Below are positions 48,710 to 55,502 of a DNA stretch of 64,000 nt, piece after piece. A model generated the notes under the pieces. It was not told the DNA's origin, made no database searches, and saw nothing but the letters and a program-made list of their open reading frames with translations. The position numbers and the translations under genes were made by a program. Numbering within the stretch: position 1 is the first letter of the stretch; every line of letters starts with the position of its first letter. This DNA is from Francisella frigiditurris. GTDB taxonomy: Bacteria; Pseudomonadota; Gammaproteobacteria; Francisellales; Francisellaceae. The DNA lies in NCBI RefSeq assembly GCF_001880225.1, contig NZ_CP009654.1, positions 868,001 to 932,000 of the forward strand. Direction: 5' to 3'.

Positions 48710-49051
48710 GTGGAGGGGCGTAGTTTGTCAGGATATTCTACTTTTAGAATAAGTTTCTATTCAAATATATGTAAAGCTAAAGTTCCAGAAATAATAAGAA
48801 AAGATTTGAGTTATATCTTGTCTATTAGTAGGTTGTCACTTTGTGAAAAGAAAAGTTTGATCGGCTCACTTAAAATAAATTTTGGTTTCATTTCAGATAT
48901 ATCAAACTATGCAGATCTAATAAGTTTAGATGATGATAATATTTACGGATTAAAAAGAAATAACGAGAGAAAAAATAATCAAAAGCAATTAATTAAATAT
49001 CTTAGTGATTCCCAAAAAATATTAAAGGAGCTTGTACCAACTGGTACATAA
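48710..49051 (+). CDS. Hypothetical island protein, first of three fragment-like frames
   Basis: A 113-codon frame starting with GTG, encoding a mixed alpha/beta-like, K/S/L-rich protein (MEGRSLSGYSTFRISFYSN at the start). It ends ILKELVPTGT and overlaps the next frame (49032) in a different phase, which is in turn overlapped by a third frame (49202-49435) in the original phase. Three short frames running end to end in this way suggest a decayed gene of about 240 codons rather than three separate genes. No family is recognised. Confidence 0.4.
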   Translation: MEGRSLSGYSTFRISFYSNICKAKVPEIIRKDLSYILSISRLSLCEKKSLIGSLKINFGFISDISNYADLISLDDDNIYGLKRNNERKNNQKQLIKYLSDSQKILKELVPTGT

Positions 49052-49435
49052 TATTACGGATGATTACAGCCTAGAGTACATTTTAAAAATTCTAAATGAA
49101 GTAGAAAAATCATCTTTAAATCGTCCCACACCTAAACAACATATTCTCAGTAAAAGAAGAGCCACAATAAATGACCTGCACTCATTTTTTAAAGAGTATG
49201 TTTGGAAAGTTTAGTTAAAAACTCTTCGTATAATCCAACAACTGGAGAAGAATATTTATTTCATTCTTTTTGTAGAAAAATGCTGTATTTAAATGGTGAT
49301 GTTGTTCATGATGGTCAAGAAATGAAACAGTTTAAAGAAAGCTTTAGAGTTATTCATAAAACTACAAATATGAAAGGCTTATACATAGAGATGAGACAAG
49401 TATTTTTTATTTTTAGGACAAAACAAAAGCAGTAA
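49032..49435 (+). pseudogene. Continuation of the decayed island gene (two frames)
   Basis: The frame 49032-49214 encodes VHNITDDYSLEYILKILNEV and a basic tail ending FKEYVWKV. 49202-49435 then encodes SYNPTTGEEYLFHSFCRKML and FRVIHKTTNMKGLYIEMRQVFF. Each overlaps its neighbour by 12-20 bases, and neither has a convincing ribosome site. I read them as the middle and C-terminal parts of the gene beginning at 48710. The product is unknown. Confidence 0.35.
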
Positions 49436-49604
49436 TTTAAAAACGTTATAAGCTTTTCCTTTTTTTCACCCTTATATTTACCTTAGCGAGACAGATAGTA
49501 CAGGCTGCTAAATCCTAGTACTTGAAACTCCATTAAAATGTGATTGTTAACAATTAATTTAATAACTAAGTCTAGCTAGCTTAATACAATTACAGGTAAA
49601 TAGG

Positions 49605-50263
49605 ATGGAAACAAAAATAGATAATAAAAAAGTAATGAGAATCGAAGAAGTAATTGAACTTACAGGTACTTCAAGGTCAACAATTTATAGATGGGTATCA
49701 GAAGGCAGTTTTATAAAACCTATCAAGCTATCAGCTACTAGTATTGGTTTCTTAGCCACAGAAGTAGAAGCATCGCTAGATTCTAAGATACAAAGAGATA
49801 TGGGGGGTATAGTCATGGAATTAATGAATTTAAATAATAAAGTGATTATGACTTCTAGAGATATAGCTGAGCTTACTGGTAAACAACACTCTCATATTAT
49901 AAGAGATATTAAAAGCGAAATTGATATTTTAGGAGAAGAAATAGGACCATCCATATTTGGATTGTCCTCATACATAAGTTTACAAAATAAAGAACAACCA
50001 CAATATATCTTTGGCAAAAAAGAGCTATGCAACTAGCTCTTAAATATGATCCACAAACTAGATATAAAGTTATTGAGAAGATAGAAGAGTTAGAAAATTA
50101 TATAGGTGTACCAAGAAATTACAAAGAGGCTAATAAACTTATAGAGCTACAAAGCCATAAAACAGAGTATTTTGATGCATTAGTTGATAAAAATTTACTT
50201 ACTATATTGAATGGTATAACCATTTACAAAGTGATATCCAAAGAAGAGATCAAAGCGATCTAA
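49605..50263 (+). pseudogene. AlpA/Rha-type phage regulator split by a frameshift
   Basis: The first frame (49605-50036, 143 codons, good GTAAATAGG leader) begins with an AlpA-like helix-turn-helix: RIEEVIELTGTSRSTIYRWVSEGSF with IGFLATEVEASLDSKIQRD. It continues into a Rha domain: NNKVIMTSRDIAELTGKQHS, HIIRDI and then YISLQNKEQPQYIFGKKEL. The rest of the Rha domain (MQLALKYDPQTRYKVIEKIEELE) is found only in another frame, from 50027 to 50263. A one- or two-base change near 50025 explains the break. AlpA proteins control excision genes of cryptic prophages, and Rha proteins are phage regulators. The fusion is a known phage arrangement. Confidence 0.7.
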
Positions 50264-50655
50264 TGGTTGAGTATCTAGGTAAGGCTGATAATACTTTTCA
50301 TGCTTTAGCTTTAATCTTTCATTTAGCAGAAACTAGTAACCAAGAGTATATATCTGTAAAGACTGTAGAGCAGGTTATTATGTTGATGCTGTATTTTAAT
50401 GATTGTGCCAAATATCTTTATGATGATACTTATGACTTATCCATTAATACTGCTAAAGAGGTATTAGCTAGGAAGAGTAAGTTTTCAAATGATAAAGGGT
50501 TTACTGTTAGTGATATTTATAGATCAGGAATTAAGTGGAGGAATGTAGGTAAGGAATTAATATCTGATGGTTTAAAACTATTAGATGAACATAATTACAT
50601 TTACCTAACTGATAAATCTACTTATATGAATAAGGTTTATAAATGGAATATATAA
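50263..50655 (+). pseudogene. C-terminal remnant of a DUF3987-type island protein
   Basis: A 130-codon frame overlapping the end of the Rha-like frame by one base (TAATG). Its sequence, YLGKADNTFHALALIFHLAE at the start, then VKTVEQVIMLMLYFNDCAKYLYD, and GFTVSDIYRSGIKWRNVGKE before the end, matches the C-terminal part of DUF3987 proteins of phages and islands (helical region and final winged-helix-like domain). The N-terminal part with its Walker motifs is absent, so most of the gene has been deleted. The upstream Rha-like gene now abuts the remnant. Confidence 0.65.
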
Positions 50656-50662
50656 ATATTAT

Positions 50663-50835
50663 CCTTAGTGCAAACAGCACAACCAATGCAAACTATCTGA
50701 AAGCTTTGATACGTAAGGCTTACAAGTGCCACATAGCTATAGCACATGAGTAGCACAAGTATGGCTTACATATGGCTTAAACCGTTGCTACATAAGGGTT
50801 TCAAGTTTGTGCTGTTGTGCTGCTTGTGCTTAGGG
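50663..50835. repeat. Origin-like repeat region of the island
   Basis: About 215 bases without a gene (50656-50869). The left flank CCTTAGTGCAAACAGCACAA (from 50663) and the right flank TTGTGCTGTTGTGCTGCTTG (from 50807) are imperfect inverted copies about 145 bases apart. Between them GGCTTA occurs three times (near 50717, 50763 and 50774) and GCACA repeatedly. Such clustered short repeats beside a replication-gene remnant resemble a P4- or plasmid-type origin. Confidence 0.45.
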
Positions 50836-50869
50836 TAAATATTAATAACCACATAGGAATATCATTAAT

Positions 50870-51265
50870 ATGTACACATTAGAAAGCAGATTAGAAAAAT
50901 ATAAAACTAAGTATCAAGATAAACCAAAAGAGAAAATAGAAGTCTCAAATATAGAAGAGTTGCCTATAAAAAGGAATAATAAAATTGCTGCAGTTAATTC
51001 CATGCAGCAACCACAAAAGCCATTCTCTATAGATGACTACTTACAAGACTTAAATTTAGCAGGAGGGAATAAATCAAATGGTACTAAAGCATGGATAAAG
51101 TATTTACTGAGATATAAAACTAGAGATAAGCAAGAATCAATTTTAAGGCAATATAAGGAGATATATTTAGAAGCTTATAACCAAACCTTACTCGATCATC
51201 AAAAAGCTAATGCTGGAGAGTTTAAGGCTAATTGTTGGTTAAGGGAATTAATGGCTGGTGAATAA
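50870..51265 (+). CDS. Hypothetical island protein
   Basis: A 131-residue, highly charged, mostly helical protein (MYTLESRLEKYKTKYQDKPK at the start, then KPFSIDDYLQDLNLAGGNKS). The second half, AWIKYLLRYKTRDKQESILR and EFKANCWLRELMAGE, looks like a compact helical domain. It lies directly after the origin-like repeats, a position typical of small replication or copy-number proteins. I recognise no family. A weak ribosome site (CACATAGGAAT) precedes the ATG. Confidence 0.5.
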   Translation: MYTLESRLEKYKTKYQDKPKEKIEVSNIEELPIKRNNKIAAVNSMQQPQKPFSIDDYLQDLNLAGGNKSNGTKAWIKYLLRYKTRDKQESILRQYKEIYLEAYNQTLLDHQKANAGEFKANCWLRELMAGE

Positions 51266-51355
51266 AATTACTATGAGATATATTAAAATCGCAAATAATC
51301 GCATTAGGTGGTATAATGAAGTCATAAGTATAATAAAGTTAAGGATATATATATT

Positions 51356-51577
51356 ATGGCTTTATCAGTAAGATTATCAGATGATTTAGTTACACAGGCT
51401 AAAGCAATATCTAAGGTTATGCATCGTTCATGTGCCAGTCAGATAGAACACTGGGCTATGATTGGTAAGATTATGGAAGATAACCCTGATCTACCTTATG
51501 ATTTTGTTATAGGTAGTTTAATAGCTAAGGCTGAAATGGATAATAATATGGTAGATGATTATGAGTTTGAAGATTAA
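51356..51577 (+). CDS. ParD-like antitoxin
   Basis: A 73-residue protein of the ParD-like group: MALSVRLSDDLVTQAKAISK, then HRSCASQIEHWAMIGKIMEDNPDLP. This ribbon-helix-helix-type N-terminus followed by QIEHWAxIGxxxExNPDLP is diagnostic for the PF11903 family. The C-terminal tail is acidic (MVDDYEFED), as expected for a toxin-neutralising segment. The downstream RelE-type toxin overlaps it by 23 bases in another frame, completing a type II module. A GGATAT ribosome site lies just upstream. Confidence 0.82.
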   Translation: MALSVRLSDDLVTQAKAISKVMHRSCASQIEHWAMIGKIMEDNPDLPYDFVIGSLIAKAEMDNNMVDDYEFED

Positions 51578-51857
51578 ACAAACTAGTACATTTAAAAAAT
51601 ATATTAAAAGATTATCTATAATAGATAAAAAAGAAGTAGATGAGGCTGTCAAGCTAATAGCTAAAGACCCTTACATAGGAGAACAAAAGAAAGGAGATTT
51701 AGATTTTTTAAGAGTTTACAAATTTAAACTAAATAAACAGCTTATACTATTAGGCTACAATTATAATGAAGGGCTTATTACGTTAACTCTTCTAAAAATA
51801 GGCTCACATGAAAATTTCTATAGAGATATAAAAAGCAATTATAATACACTTTTTTGA
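51555..51857 (+). CDS. RelE/ParE superfamily toxin
   Basis: A 100-residue basic protein (a start at 51561 is also possible). The RelE-like core is visible: FKKYIKRLSIIDKKEVDEAV helices, then GDLDFLRVYKFKLNKQLILLGYNYNEGLITLTLLKIGSHENFYRDI, with R/K-rich strands and the final HENFYRDI typical of RelE-like proteins paired with ParD-like antitoxins. Such toxins cut ribosome-bound mRNA or inhibit gyrase. The gene overlaps the antitoxin gene, indicating coupled translation. It may stabilise the island. Confidence 0.8.
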   Translation: MIMSLKIKQTSTFKKYIKRLSIIDKKEVDEAVKLIAKDPYIGEQKKGDLDFLRVYKFKLNKQLILLGYNYNEGLITLTLLKIGSHENFYRDIKSNYNTLF

Positions 51858-51985
51858 TTACTATCACTTAAAAATACTTCCAAAAATCCCACCAATCCCC
51901 CTCGTTATATAATTACTAATAAAGTTACATAACATTCATTTTGTATGTTGTGTAAAGCTATATGTAATGCAAATATGAGGGATAT

Positions 51986-52297
51986 ATGGAAGATAAAAGA
52001 ATAGATTTTGATCAAATTGAGAATAAGCCTACTACATTAATTGATGAGTCAATAAATGAGATATACGAAACGTTATATAGTAACGGTCTAGAATTAATAT
52101 CAACTGATGGTACAACCAAACAGAAAGAAATGTTAAGCATTCATCTGCTGGCTATACTAAGTAAAGATTTGGATTTGTTAGTATCTCTAATGTTTGAGCT
52201 AGGAGATGTAGCAGATAGAGAGTATAAAGATAAACCACAAGAGATATTAGCCCTTAAGCAAAGGCTTATTAAGTTATTTGACTATATGGAGCTATAG
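51986..52297 (+). CDS. Hypothetical island protein (acidic, helical)
   Basis: A 103-residue acidic, helical protein starting MEDKRIDFDQIENKPTTLID, with a GAGGGAT ribosome site before the ATG. It contains KEMLSIHLLAILSKDLDLLVSLMFELGD and a C-terminal EILALKQRLIKLFDYMEL. No motif is recognised. It is followed by two tightly packed small genes (gaps of 1 base and an overlap), which suggests a three-gene operon carried by the island. Confidence 0.5.
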   Translation: MEDKRIDFDQIENKPTTLIDESINEIYETLYSNGLELISTDGTTKQKEMLSIHLLAILSKDLDLLVSLMFELGDVADREYKDKPQEILALKQRLIKLFDYMEL

Positions 52298-52298
52298 C

Positions 52299-52514
52299 AT
52301 GAGAAATATAAGAGAAATAGCTTGGGAGAACGGTTATCAATTACCCACTAATGCAGAGACTCAAAGAATAGCTTCATATAACTGGTTTGAGAAGTCTAAA
52401 TATGTAGTAAAGACAGATGACAATACTTACGTATTTGGAGACTCAAAAACTGGAGCTAGATATAAAGTAGCTAATGGTAAGTTAATAGAACAACATTTAG
52501 GGATAGTAAGATAA
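52299..52514 (+). CDS. Hypothetical small island protein
   Basis: A 71-residue protein, MRNIREIAWENGYQLPTNAE at the start, then a strand-rich part (KYVVKTDDNTYVFGDSKTGA). The ATG at 52299 has a GGAGC site 7 bases upstream. A frame extension to 52278 would overlap the previous gene without support. The stop overlaps the ATG of the next gene (TAATG). The function is unknown. Confidence 0.5.
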   Translation: MRNIREIAWENGYQLPTNAETQRIASYNWFEKSKYVVKTDDNTYVFGDSKTGARYKVANGKLIEQHLGIVR

Positions 52515-52693
52515 TGGAAGAGAATAGAAACATTATATTTGATGAGAAGAAAGAAACTATCCATATAAGAGTACCTAAGCATGAGATAGATTTATTAAGA
52601 TCCAAGTGTAAGCAGAATGGGGTAGATAGTTACGCCCCTATTATTAGATCATTAATATTTAGGTTTAATAGAAATCTTATTAACTTTATGTAG
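52514..52693 (+). CDS. Small ribbon-helix-helix-like protein
   Basis: A 59-codon gene whose ATG overlaps the preceding stop (TAATG). The sequence reads MEENRNIIFDEKKETIHIRV, then PKHEIDLLRSKCKQNGVDSY and APIIRSLIFRFNRNL. A strand (ETIHIRV) followed by two helices is the pattern of ribbon-helix-helix DNA-binding proteins. It could regulate its own small operon. It is short and unrecognised beyond that. Confidence 0.45.
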   Translation: MEENRNIIFDEKKETIHIRVPKHEIDLLRSKCKQNGVDSYAPIIRSLIFRFNRNLINFM

Positions 52694-52706
52694 GTAGCAA
52701 CTATAG

Positions 52707-52877
52707 TAAGGTTTTCCAAAGGGAATTAATCAAAATAATAATAACTTTCTGAGGTTTTGTCGTATCTATAAAAAGAAAAATATCAAGGTTTACACAAGGG
52801 TAAAAGAATTCTAACCATGATTTCTAGGATTCCATAAAAAAGGAAAACATACTAAGGTTTTGGCTAGGGTTTTGTCC
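52707..52877 (+). repeat. Gene-free stretch with repeated AGGTTT motifs
   Basis: The 319 bases from 52694 to 53012 contain no convincing gene. TAAGGTTTT (52707), GAGGTTTTGTCG (52751), TCAAGGTTTA (52783), CTAAGGTTTT (52852) and CTAGGGTTTTGTCC (52864) form a loose series of similar boxes in one orientation. They might be binding sites for an island replication or partition protein, or the promoter region of the next gene. Confidence 0.35.
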
Positions 52878-53012
52878 GCTTATAATAAAGGGAAATAAAA
52901 CGCCATTAATATAAGAGTTTTAAATGTAACCATAAACCTGTAGATGATTTTAAATTGTTGTTGCCTTAAGGTATTATAGGTCAAACAAATCAATTTATAG
53001 CATAGTTATATT

Positions 53013-54224
53013 ATGTGGCTCAATCCTATTCTTGCTCATATGAATAATGATTTTTATTTCTATAAATATTTAGAAATGAAAAATGTATCTTTATATATAT
53101 GCCATGATGGTAAGCAACCTAAAATAATGCAAAATTTTAATATAATGCATGGACAAATAGAGCAATATCAGAAGTTACTAAAAAATGATATTAAGATCTT
53201 AAAAGATAGTCCATATAGTTACGCAAGTCATAGTGAGAGTGTAATTATAGCAATACATAAAGATTCTCAGAAAGAGTCAGGGTACCTATTAGGAAAGTTA
53301 ACATTTAAAGCCAATGAAGTTCTATTCTTAGAAAGCTGCTCTTCTATTGATAAGAGAAACAGAGAAAAATATAACTTTGAACCCTTTGCTAATCATATTG
53401 GAAGTATTTTATTAACAGCATATTCTATGCTTATAGTGAAACATCATGATCATTTTATGTTAAAAGCAACATTCGCAGCAGCGCCATTTTATGAGAGAAT
53501 TGGAATGAGAGAGGGGATGGGGTTAAGATTTATAGCAGATCAATTACCAACGCCATCATTTGATATATATGCTAGATATGTTGACAACATTCATAAAAAA
53601 GAAGATGAATATATACATAAATATGGTGAAATTAATAGTGATAAATTTTATAAAAGTATACTCTCTATACAAAGAAACTTTCGTTCAGTTAATAAAGATA
53701 GAATATTTAAAACTGAACACCTTCAAGTATCTCATGCTAAGAAATATATAATTCAACAAGAACTTTATGCATTTATGAATAGAGCAAAAAATAATATATC
53801 TTTCTTGACATTTAATTCTAATTATAAAGAACGAATATTAGAATCTATAGCTGTCTCAATTTTAGAACTAAAAAACTTAGATAATCATAAATGGCAATTA
53901 GAAATAAGTAACCAAACTATGAAATATTTAAAATATCTTGCAGTAATACGAAAGCAAACATTTAATTCTAGTGTCAATATCAATAATATTCAGGTTCCAC
54001 AATCCATATCTAAATTATTTACATCAAGTATGTTGTTAGATAAGCCATGTTATATTTTTGAGGAAATTCCAAGTATAAGAAATATTATGAAAAAATTACG
54101 ACAAATAAAAGAAAAATACAAGGAAGAACGTATTAGATATATTAAATACATAGAATATGTTTTTGGAAATGATATTCATGATCATTTATATATATTATAC
54201 AAAAGTGAACCCGTATTTGAATAA
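53013..54224 (+). CDS. Island cargo protein with GNAT-like N-terminal half
   Basis: A 403-residue protein with no signal peptide or membrane helix. Residues about 60-185 look like a diverged acetyltransferase fold: SGYLLGKLTFKANEVLFLES (strand), SSIDKRNREKYNFEPFANHIG (acetyl-CoA loop position), SILLTAYSMLIVKHHDH (helix) and AAPFYERIGMREGMG, where YERIGM resembles the YEKLGF end of GNATs. The C-terminal 200 residues are lysine/isoleucine-rich and helical, ending in a coiled-coil-like MKKLRQIKEKYKEERIRYIK. I recognise no full-length family. It is the last gene before the right att-like sequence, the position of typical cargo. Confidence 0.5.
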   Translation: MWLNPILAHMNNDFYFYKYLEMKNVSLYICHDGKQPKIMQNFNIMHGQIEQYQKLLKNDIKILKDSPYSYASHSESVIIAIHKDSQKESGYLLGKLTFKANEVLFLESCSSIDKRNREKYNFEPFANHIGSILLTAYSMLIVKHHDHFMLKATFAAAPFYERIGMREGMGLRFIADQLPTPSFDIYARYVDNIHKKEDEYIHKYGEINSDKFYKSILSIQRNFRSVNKDRIFKTEHLQVSHAKKYIIQQELYAFMNRAKNNISFLTFNSNYKERILESIAVSILELKNLDNHKWQLEISNQTMKYLKYLAVIRKQTFNSSVNINNIQVPQSISKLFTSSMLLDKPCYIFEEIPSIRNIMKKLRQIKEKYKEERIRYIKYIEYVFGNDIHDHLYILYKSEPVFE

Positions 54225-54362
54225 CGCATGATATTTATACTTACGTTTTAGGCCATTATAGTATAAGTGTAATTAAAGCTCTTTGTAGTGGTTTGTAAAA
54301 AAGACAAATCTAGTTACTCGGTAATAATAAAACAGATCAAAAATAGGGGTCACATTCATTAA

Positions 54363-54452
54363 AGTACATACTCAAAATTATACTTGTGATTGAAGTGATT
54401 ATAAAATAAGCGTTTTATCTATATACATTAATTCCGGTCCCGGTATTTCATA
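54363..54452 (+). other. Right end of the island (arm repeat and putative attR)
   Basis: AGTACATACT (54363-54372) repeats the paired left arm sites. 60 bases further, TCCGGTCCCGGTATTTCATA (54433-54452) combines the tRNA-Leu end (one substitution) with the 11 bases that follow the tRNA on the left side, minus 12 intervening bases. The surrounding 300 bases (54225-54525) contain no gene. Confidence 0.5.
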
Positions 54453-54476
54453 TAGTTGATAATGAATTTTCAAACT

Positions 54477-54511
54477 TTTATTTCATTTTGAGATTATCAA
54501 AATGAAATAAA
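54477..54511 (-). terminator. Perfect palindrome after the iron-regulated operon
   Basis: TTTATTTCATTTTGA (54477-54491) and TCAAAATGAAATAAA (54497-54511) form an uninterrupted 15-bp stem with a 5-base loop, 15 bases beyond the last stop codon (54526). It is AT-rich and lacks a long T-run, so it is a plausible but weak terminator or 3'-end stabiliser. Confidence 0.55.
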
Positions 54512-54525
54512 GCTGAACGTTTATT

Positions 54526-54915
54526 TTAAAGTATATCGAGAGGTATATTACTCCTAAGATCTAGATTAGTATGTAAAATATTTTTTGTAGTTTTATAGTC
54601 AAATAAGTCGCCTGTGAAAGCTCTATCTAAGATCATACTTTTACAAAGTTTTTCTCTTGTTTTCCATGAGGTTACAGATACGAGGGAAGAGTTAAAATCA
54701 ACTAATATACATGGTATATATTTAAGTCCGAGTCTTTTAGCAACTGAAAATCTATGGTGACCATCTAGTATTATATTTGTACTGATATCAACCAGTATAG
54801 GAACCTTCCATATTCGATTATCTAAAATCTCTTGATATAAATTATTAGCAGCTTCTTCGGATATTTTTTCTGATGGAATAAGATCAGATATTTTTTTAAG
54901 ACTAAAAGTTAACAT
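54526..54915 (-). CDS. ParB-fold free-serine kinase candidate (SerK/SbnI-like)
   Basis: A 129-residue single-domain protein of the ParB/sulfiredoxin-like fold. KISDLIPSEKISEE supplies the early acidic residues. WKVPILVDISTNIILDGHHR (about residues 36-55) carries the DGHHR motif with the P-I/V-L-V-D-T lead typical of the free-serine kinases SerK (archaeal) and SbnI (Staphylococcus). FTGDLFDYKTTKN matches the later KTT motif. Those enzymes phosphorylate L-serine to O-phospho-L-serine, the substrate SbnA uses. As the last gene of an operon with SbnA- and SbnB-like genes, this role fits well. SbnI is longer (about 254 residues), so this is a minimal form. An AGGGGAT site precedes the ATG. Confidence 0.7.
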   Translation of the reverse strand: MLTFSLKKISDLIPSEKISEEAANNLYQEILDNRIWKVPILVDISTNIILDGHHRFSVAKRLGLKYIPCILVDFNSSLVSVTSWKTREKLCKSMILDRAFTGDLFDYKTTKNILHTNLDLRSNIPLDIL

Positions 54916-54975
54916 ATTTAATATCCCCTAAATTAATGACCTTTGTAAAAACAATATTATTTTTAAGCATTATCA

Positions 54976-55479
54976 CTACCACATCCTAGATAAAATGCTA
55001 TTTCTCAAAATCACCTTATGATATACAACAGCTAATAGATGCAAGGTAAAACATATAGCCAACATATATGCAAAAAAGCTATGGAAACTAAAAATGTATT
55101 TTGATAGCTCAACATGGTTAGGAATCTGAGGAAGTGGTATTAAATAAAAAATCTTTCTTTCATGAGCAGAAAATATGGAGGCAACAATACCGGTTAAAGA
55201 CATGCCAAGTACACTTATATATAATCCAAAATGAACTATCTTTGCGAGTATGTAGTTTAAAATAGATAATGGTGGGTTATAAGGAACATTTGGTTTAATA
55301 AATCTTACGACTATAAGAAATATAACAAGTATCAATGCTACATAGCCAAAAGATCTATGCAAATCTACTAGCCAGCCTGGTAAAGATATATAATAAGCGA
55401 CCATTCCAAAGGAAAACTGCATAATTATAAAAAATCCTAAAGTTTTATGGGCTTGCCTAATCCAAAAATCATATTTCAT
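54976..55479 (-). CDS. Cytochrome b561 (CybB-like)
   Basis: A 167-residue protein with four membrane helices. Haem-ligand His candidates are placed as in CybB: RQAHKTLGFF in helix 1, DLHRSFGY in helix 2, KIVHFGLY in helix 3, and FSFHSFFAYM / TLHLLAVVYH in helix 4. It would transfer electrons across the inner membrane with two b-type haems, usually from quinol. Inside a Fur-controlled operon it might reduce ferric siderophore or ferric iron. An AAGG site precedes the ATG. It reads 23 bases after the MATE gene. Confidence 0.87.
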   Translation of the reverse strand: MKYDFWIRQAHKTLGFFIIMQFSFGMVAYYISLPGWLVDLHRSFGYVALILVIFLIVVRFIKPNVPYNPPLSILNYILAKIVHFGLYISVLGMSLTGIVASIFSAHERKIFYLIPLPQIPNHVELSKYIFSFHSFFAYMLAICFTLHLLAVVYHKVILRNSILSRMW

Positions 55480-55502
55480 TATTACACCTTAAGAAAAAAT
55501 AT

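Noticed and set aside
54526-54915. ParB-type plasmid partition protein or nuclease
   Set aside because: No parA gene, parS site or DNA-binding helix-turn-helix domain accompanies it. The DGHHR context and its position in the SbnA/SbnB-like operon favour a serine kinase.
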